Positions 63,522-64,000 of a DNA stretch of 64,000 bases are shown in pieces. Position numbers and translations under genes: made by a program. The DNA lies in the NCBI RefSeq assembly GCF_003795145.1, contig NZ_CP027786.1, positions 930,001 through 994,000 of the forward strand, in the 5' to 3' direction. The notes beneath the pieces are model-generated. The model was not told where the DNA came from. It worked only from the letters and a program-made list of their open reading frames with translations, and ran no database searches. The stretch's first letter is position 1; each line of letters begins with the position of its first letter. This stretch comes from Tetragenococcus koreensis (GTDB taxonomy: Bacteria > Bacillota > Bacilli > Lactobacillales > Enterococcaceae).

Positions 63522-64000
63522 TTGTTTATTCAGTCAGTCATAGATGCATTGGTTCAACTAGTCATTTTCGCTGTTATCCCTTTCTTGTACTGGGCATTAA
63601 AATTCAAAAACCAAGAAAATTTTTTCCAATGGATCGGGTTAAAAAAACCAGTATTCCACAATAAGTCTAAGTCCATTATTTTTTCAGCGCTGACTTTTGC
63701 AATACTACTTCTTCCTGGAATGCTCTTACTCTTTGTTATTGATGACAAAACAATGATTGCCAATGCTCAGTTTGCTACTAAGGGATGGCAAAGTATTGGG
63801 GGTATTTTGATTTATAGTATAATCCAGACAGGCTTATCTGAAGAATTATTATTTCGTGGCTTCTTCTTGAAAATCTTTTCCAATCTGTGGGGGCTAGGCA
63901 TAGGTAGCTTTGTTCAAGCTTTGCTATTTGGACTATTACATGGCGTGATTTTGTTTGCCTCACTAAATTTCTTTTTGGTCATTACCATCATTGTATTTTC
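63522..64000 (+). CDS. CPBP-family intramembrane metalloprotease, partial
   Basis: The open frame runs off the right edge. Membrane helices (VIDALVQLVIFAVIPFLYWA, SIIFSALTFAILLLPGMLLL) precede the two hallmark motifs of CAAX/CPBP (Abi) proteases: SEELLFRGFFLKI (EExxxR) and FGLLHGVILFA (FxxxH). Family members process peptides in the membrane, including bacteriocin self-immunity. TTG 63522 after AAGGGAG is used; GTG 63513 is an in-frame alternative. Confidence 0.85.
   Translation, partial: MFIQSVIDALVQLVIFAVIPFLYWALKFKNQENFFQWIGLKKPVFHNKSKSIIFSALTFAILLLPGMLLLFVIDDKTMIANAQFATKGWQSIGGILIYSIIQTGLSEELLFRGFFLKIFSNLWGLGIGSFVQALLFGLLHGVILFASLNFFLVITIIVF

Overview
The window comes from a low-GC Gram-positive lactic acid bacterium. 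The dinG–ypmB-like–aspB–asnS block, the glpK–glpO–glpF set with an HPr-phosphorylatable GlpK, the HrtBA-type haem exporter and the many teichoic-acid glycerophosphotransferases fit Enterococcaceae, with Tetragenococcus or Enterococcus most likely. This placement is inferred from gene content only. I saw no rRNA, tRNA or CRISPR array.

Bases 1-13.8 kb are a minus-strand wall teichoic acid / surface polymer locus. It has two tandem near-identical TagF–GT4 fusion genes (the first cut by the window edge), a TagB/TagF-type transferase, TagA, a second TagB-like transferase, a TarM/TagE-like glucosyltransferase, a GT2–TagF fusion and a large polytopic membrane protein. From 14 to 20.3 kb lie a small unknown gene and the housekeeping operon dinG–ypmB-like–aspB–asnS. 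They are followed by a cold-shock protein, an eRF1-like (baeRF-type) protein and a divergent Y-family polymerase whose promoter carries a LexA box. At 23.9-28.6 kb are copB with a palindrome over its -35, and a haem-efflux module (hrtB, hrtA, TetR regulator) with two identical 17-bp palindromes at its promoter.

Bases 28.8-35.7 kb hold glycerol catabolism (glpF, glpO, glpK with a cre site), an Mga-like regulator and a NADH oxidase/peroxidase homologue that lacks both catalytic residues. An IS200/IS605 element follows, with an intact TnpB but a doubly damaged TnpA. Next come a lipoprotein and a class I fructose-bisphosphate aldolase.

Bases 40.2-45 kb form a predicted metal-responsive (Zur-like) locus. 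A Fur-family regulator with a 29-bp perfect palindrome over its own promoter is divergent from a CobW/COG0523 GTPase, an ammonium-transporter-like gene (frameshifted at a T7 tract, second pore histidine replaced) and a flavoprotein with a Cys-rich tail. A decayed thioredoxin-reductase-like gene lies downstream of the regulator.

Bases 45-61 kb carry assorted metabolic genes and two antimicrobial-peptide-type modules: a BceRS–BceAB-like set, and a second two-component system with a BcrA-type ABC transporter, a permuted NlpC/P60-like protein and a small membrane protein. Both response-regulator genes are preceded by the same exact 34-bp promoter-like repeat. In the second module an IS4-family element with AATTT target duplication separates the regulator from its kinase. 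Between the modules lies a MerR/aldo-keto reductase pair with a textbook 19-bp spacer promoter. The last 3 kb contain an AbiE remnant (antitoxin kept, toxin truncated against a dehydrogenase fragment), a SAP-domain protein and the start of a CPBP-family membrane protease.
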